Made by a program: the position numbers and the translations under genes. Shown piece after piece: positions 62,287 to 64,000 of a stretch of DNA of 64,000 nucleotides. The DNA is from Paenibacillus sp. cl123 (GTDB taxonomy: Bacteria > Bacillota > Bacilli > Paenibacillales > NBRC-103111). The stretch's first letter is position 1; each line of letters opens with the position of its first letter. The notes beneath the pieces are model-generated. The model saw nothing but the letters and a program-made list of their open reading frames with translations, made no database searches and had not been told where the DNA came from. Where the stretch lies: contig NZ_FMYY01000014.1 of the NCBI RefSeq assembly GCF_900101595.1, positions 40,642 to 104,641 of the forward strand, in the 5' to 3' direction.

Positions 62287-63687
62287 CTACATCTGAGGCA
62301 GCGGCTTATGCGGCAACTCCATGGTAACTTTTCCTCCGCCTGACGTTGGATCGTTGGCAACATGGAGCTCCCCACCATGCAAGGAAGTTATAAAGCTAGC
62401 AATGTACAGCCCCATGCCGTAATGTCCCTTCGCTCTGCGTGCCGAATCACCCATATAGAACTGCTCGGTCGCCAGCTTGAGTGCTTCCGTTGAGAATCCT
62501 GGACCCTTATCTAGAACGCAGAACCGTATACGCTCTTGCGTATAATCAATGAGCAAGGAGAGCTCGCTATGCCTAGGCGCTTGATCTACGGCGTTGGAGA
62601 TGATGTTCATTAGCGCTCTTTCCAACAGCTCGGGATCGACCTGCATCGTATCGGGGAGATCATGAGCTATGATATGTGGAGTAAGCTCCTTTACGACAGC
62701 CAGTGCCTGCATCTGTCCTTCGATCTTTCGTATGAATCCCCTTAGATCAACAGTCGCGAGTTGAATCGAGGTTGAGCTCTCTGTTTTCGTCATTTCAATT
62801 AACGACTTGATATAGGCTTCCATCTGTCTTGTACTCTCGGTAATGTAGTCCGTATACTCCTTCTGCTCTTCCGTTAAGCTCGTTTCAGTAAGAAGCTCGA
62901 CATTACCACGAACAATAGTCAGCGGCGTCTTAACATCGTGAGCTAGTGCAGAGATCTGATCCCGACGACTACGTTCCAGCTTCCATTGCCCCTCCAGCGA
63001 CTGCTTCAAGGCATGCTTCATCTGGTCCATAGAATGAAGCACACGGTCAATTTCAGCGATCCCGCTGTATTGAACAGTAAAATCCAAATTTTGCTGCTGA
63101 ATAAGTTGAGTCGTTTCCTGCAGCCCGTTCATTTTGCGCGCCAGCTTGCGTCCAAAGGAGGAAGCAAGCAAGGCTGACACACCGAGGAACGCGACGCAGA
63201 AACCAACAAAAAAGAAAAACTCAGCACTAGGCACAAGTCTGCGAAGTAAGGGATTACTGAACTGAGCGGTTAAGGAATACCGAAGAATATACACCTCTTG
63301 TTGATAGGTGGTTTTCATATAGTTATATGGGGGAGTGTAAGAAGAATTTTGATCCTCTAGCAGCTCCCAAGCAAAATTTGCCTGCTTATCCGACAGGTTA
63401 TGCTCTAGCAGCCCACCATCTAATGTATACTTCGCATATTTGTAAAGCGCATAAGACGAGTCCTTTTCAGGCTGTTGGCCTGCTGCGATTGCAGAGCTAG
63501 CTTCTATCGCCTGCTTCTCCGCATAATTAGCAGGTAAGATCATGCCGCTATACATGCCTCCAACAAAAAGTAAGGCCAGAACTAGAGTAAGTCCTATTGT
63601 GCTCGCACAGAAAACGGCCAAATATCGGAGAAACAACGTACGGAGCTTGGTTAGCTTGCGTCCAGATGTTCGAGAATTTACTTCCAT
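62287..63687 (-). CDS. Sensor histidine kinase
   Basis: A 466-residue kinase: TM1 (about 22-45), an extracellular loop of about 100 residues, TM2 (about 155-180), a HAMP-like linker, HisKA with ALAHDVKTPLTIVRGNVELL, N box NIISNAVDQAP and G box GHYGMGLYIASFI. ATG 63687 overlaps the stop of the response regulator gene by 10 bp and is preferred to the start at 63705. The layout resembles lantibiotic- or cell-envelope-sensing kinases, but no partner ABC genes lie within the window. Confidence 0.9.
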   Translation of the reverse strand: MEVNSRTSGRKLTKLRTLFLRYLAVFCASTIGLTLVLALLFVGGMYSGMILPANYAEKQAIEASSAIAAGQQPEKDSSYALYKYAKYTLDGGLLEHNLSDKQANFAWELLEDQNSSYTPPYNYMKTTYQQEVYILRYSLTAQFSNPLLRRLVPSAEFFFFVGFCVAFLGVSALLASSFGRKLARKMNGLQETTQLIQQQNLDFTVQYSGIAEIDRVLHSMDQMKHALKQSLEGQWKLERSRRDQISALAHDVKTPLTIVRGNVELLTETSLTEEQKEYTDYITESTRQMEAYIKSLIEMTKTESSTSIQLATVDLRGFIRKIEGQMQALAVVKELTPHIIAHDLPDTMQVDPELLERALMNIISNAVDQAPRHSELSLLIDYTQERIRFCVLDKGPGFSTEALKLATEQFYMGDSARRAKGHYGMGLYIASFITSLHGGELHVANDPTSGGGKVTMELPHKPLPQM

Positions 63688-64000
63688 CGGTATCCAATCC
63701 CCCATACGGTTTCTACTGGAGCGACCTCTATTCGTGTCAGCTTGGCACGGATATTTTTAATATGCTCCACAATGGTAGCGGCATCACTCTCGCCGTTATA
63801 GCCAAAGACAGCTTCGTAGATCTGTTCCTTGGAGAAAACTTGTCCTCGGTTCAACGCCAGAAATTCACAAATCGCATACTCACTTTTGGTGAAAGGAATG
63901 ATCGTATCCCGTACCGTAATTTCTTTGCCGGATAGGTTGAAATTCACCTCGCCAATACAGAGTACATTACGTTTCTCGCGATTTTCCCGACGAAGATGAG
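63678..64000 (-). CDS. OmpR-family response regulator, partial (N-terminus beyond window)
   Basis: The frame is open to the right edge. The visible 106 codons encode the linker and winged-helix DNA-binding domain (FTKSEYAICEFLALNRGQVFSKEQIYE is in outline the alpha-loop region; end ETVWGIGYRWK). The receiver domain lies outside. It overlaps the kinase gene by 10 bp, forming one operon. Confidence 0.9.
   Translation of the reverse strand, partial: HLRRENREKRNVLCIGEVNFNLSGKEITVRDTIIPFTKSEYAICEFLALNRGQVFSKEQIYEAVFGYNGESDAATIVEHIKNIRAKLTRIEVAPVETVWGIGYRWK

Noticed and set aside
62115-62378. 87-codon minus-strand frame
   Set aside because: Covers the IS5 remnant and the end of the kinase gene in the wrong frame.

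Overview
The window looks like chromosomal DNA of a Paenibacillus-type Firmicute. It encodes several very large secreted proteins ending in three S-layer homology (SLH) domains, a YesM/YesN-type two-component system beside a sugar ABC importer, strong AGGAGG-type ribosome binding sites, many TTG starts and intrinsic terminators. I saw no rRNA, tRNA, CRISPR array or replication origin.

Layout. 1-2336: 5' part of a surface protein (seven FG-GAP repeats, then Ig-like repeats) running off the left edge. 2384-4866: GyrI-like/DoxX operon divergent from a WYL regulator. 5029-6774: SDR with divergent LysR. 7044-12761: giant GH28-like SLH protein behind a cre-like site. 12876-28425: a run of small regulator-plus-enzyme modules (quinone oxidoreductase, FMN reductase and a decayed MFS gene with LysR; pirin; tautomerase and CMD with LysR; MFS pump with TetR; AAG glycosylase; ABC exporter with GntR; aldo/keto reductase with MerR; a second WYL/GyrI module). 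28482-42684: polysaccharide locus with a PL8 lyase anchored by SLH, an ABC importer, and kinase, binding protein and response regulator genes. 42962-48362: two divergent SLH proteins. 48693-52019: azoreductase and AhpD-like gene opposite an ECF41-type sigma factor, plus a broken FAD oxidoreductase. 52200-57070: phosphotransferase, ArsR-SRPBCC regulator, FMN reductase, SGNH hydrolase and two SnoaL-like genes. 57299-64000: phosphotransferase, VanZ-like protein, VanRS-type two-component system, an IS5 remnant and a second two-component system cut by the right edge.

How the parts work together. Most enzyme genes sit back to back with their presumed regulator, and several intergenic regions contain readable operators: two TetR palindromes, a MerR-type promoter with a 19-bp spacer, three copies of an ArsR-type operator, paired ECF41-type promoters, and one motif shared by both WYL/GyrI modules. 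The polysaccharide locus reads as sense-import-degrade: an anchored lyase, a binding-protein-dependent importer lacking its own ATPase, and a kinase/binding-protein/regulator trio resembling AraPST.

The most unusual signal is a promoter architecture shared by three surface-protein genes (starts 2123-, 45757- and 45963+): two CTTTCA-type boxes 11 bp apart, then exactly 10 bp to a -10-like hexamer. This suggests one OmpR-family response regulator controls a cell-surface regulon. Decayed genes are also present: an internally deleted MFS gene, an FAD oxidoreductase with an in-frame stop, a DUF421 fragment, an SDR tail and an IS5 fragment. All assignments come from reading the sequence; no database search was run.
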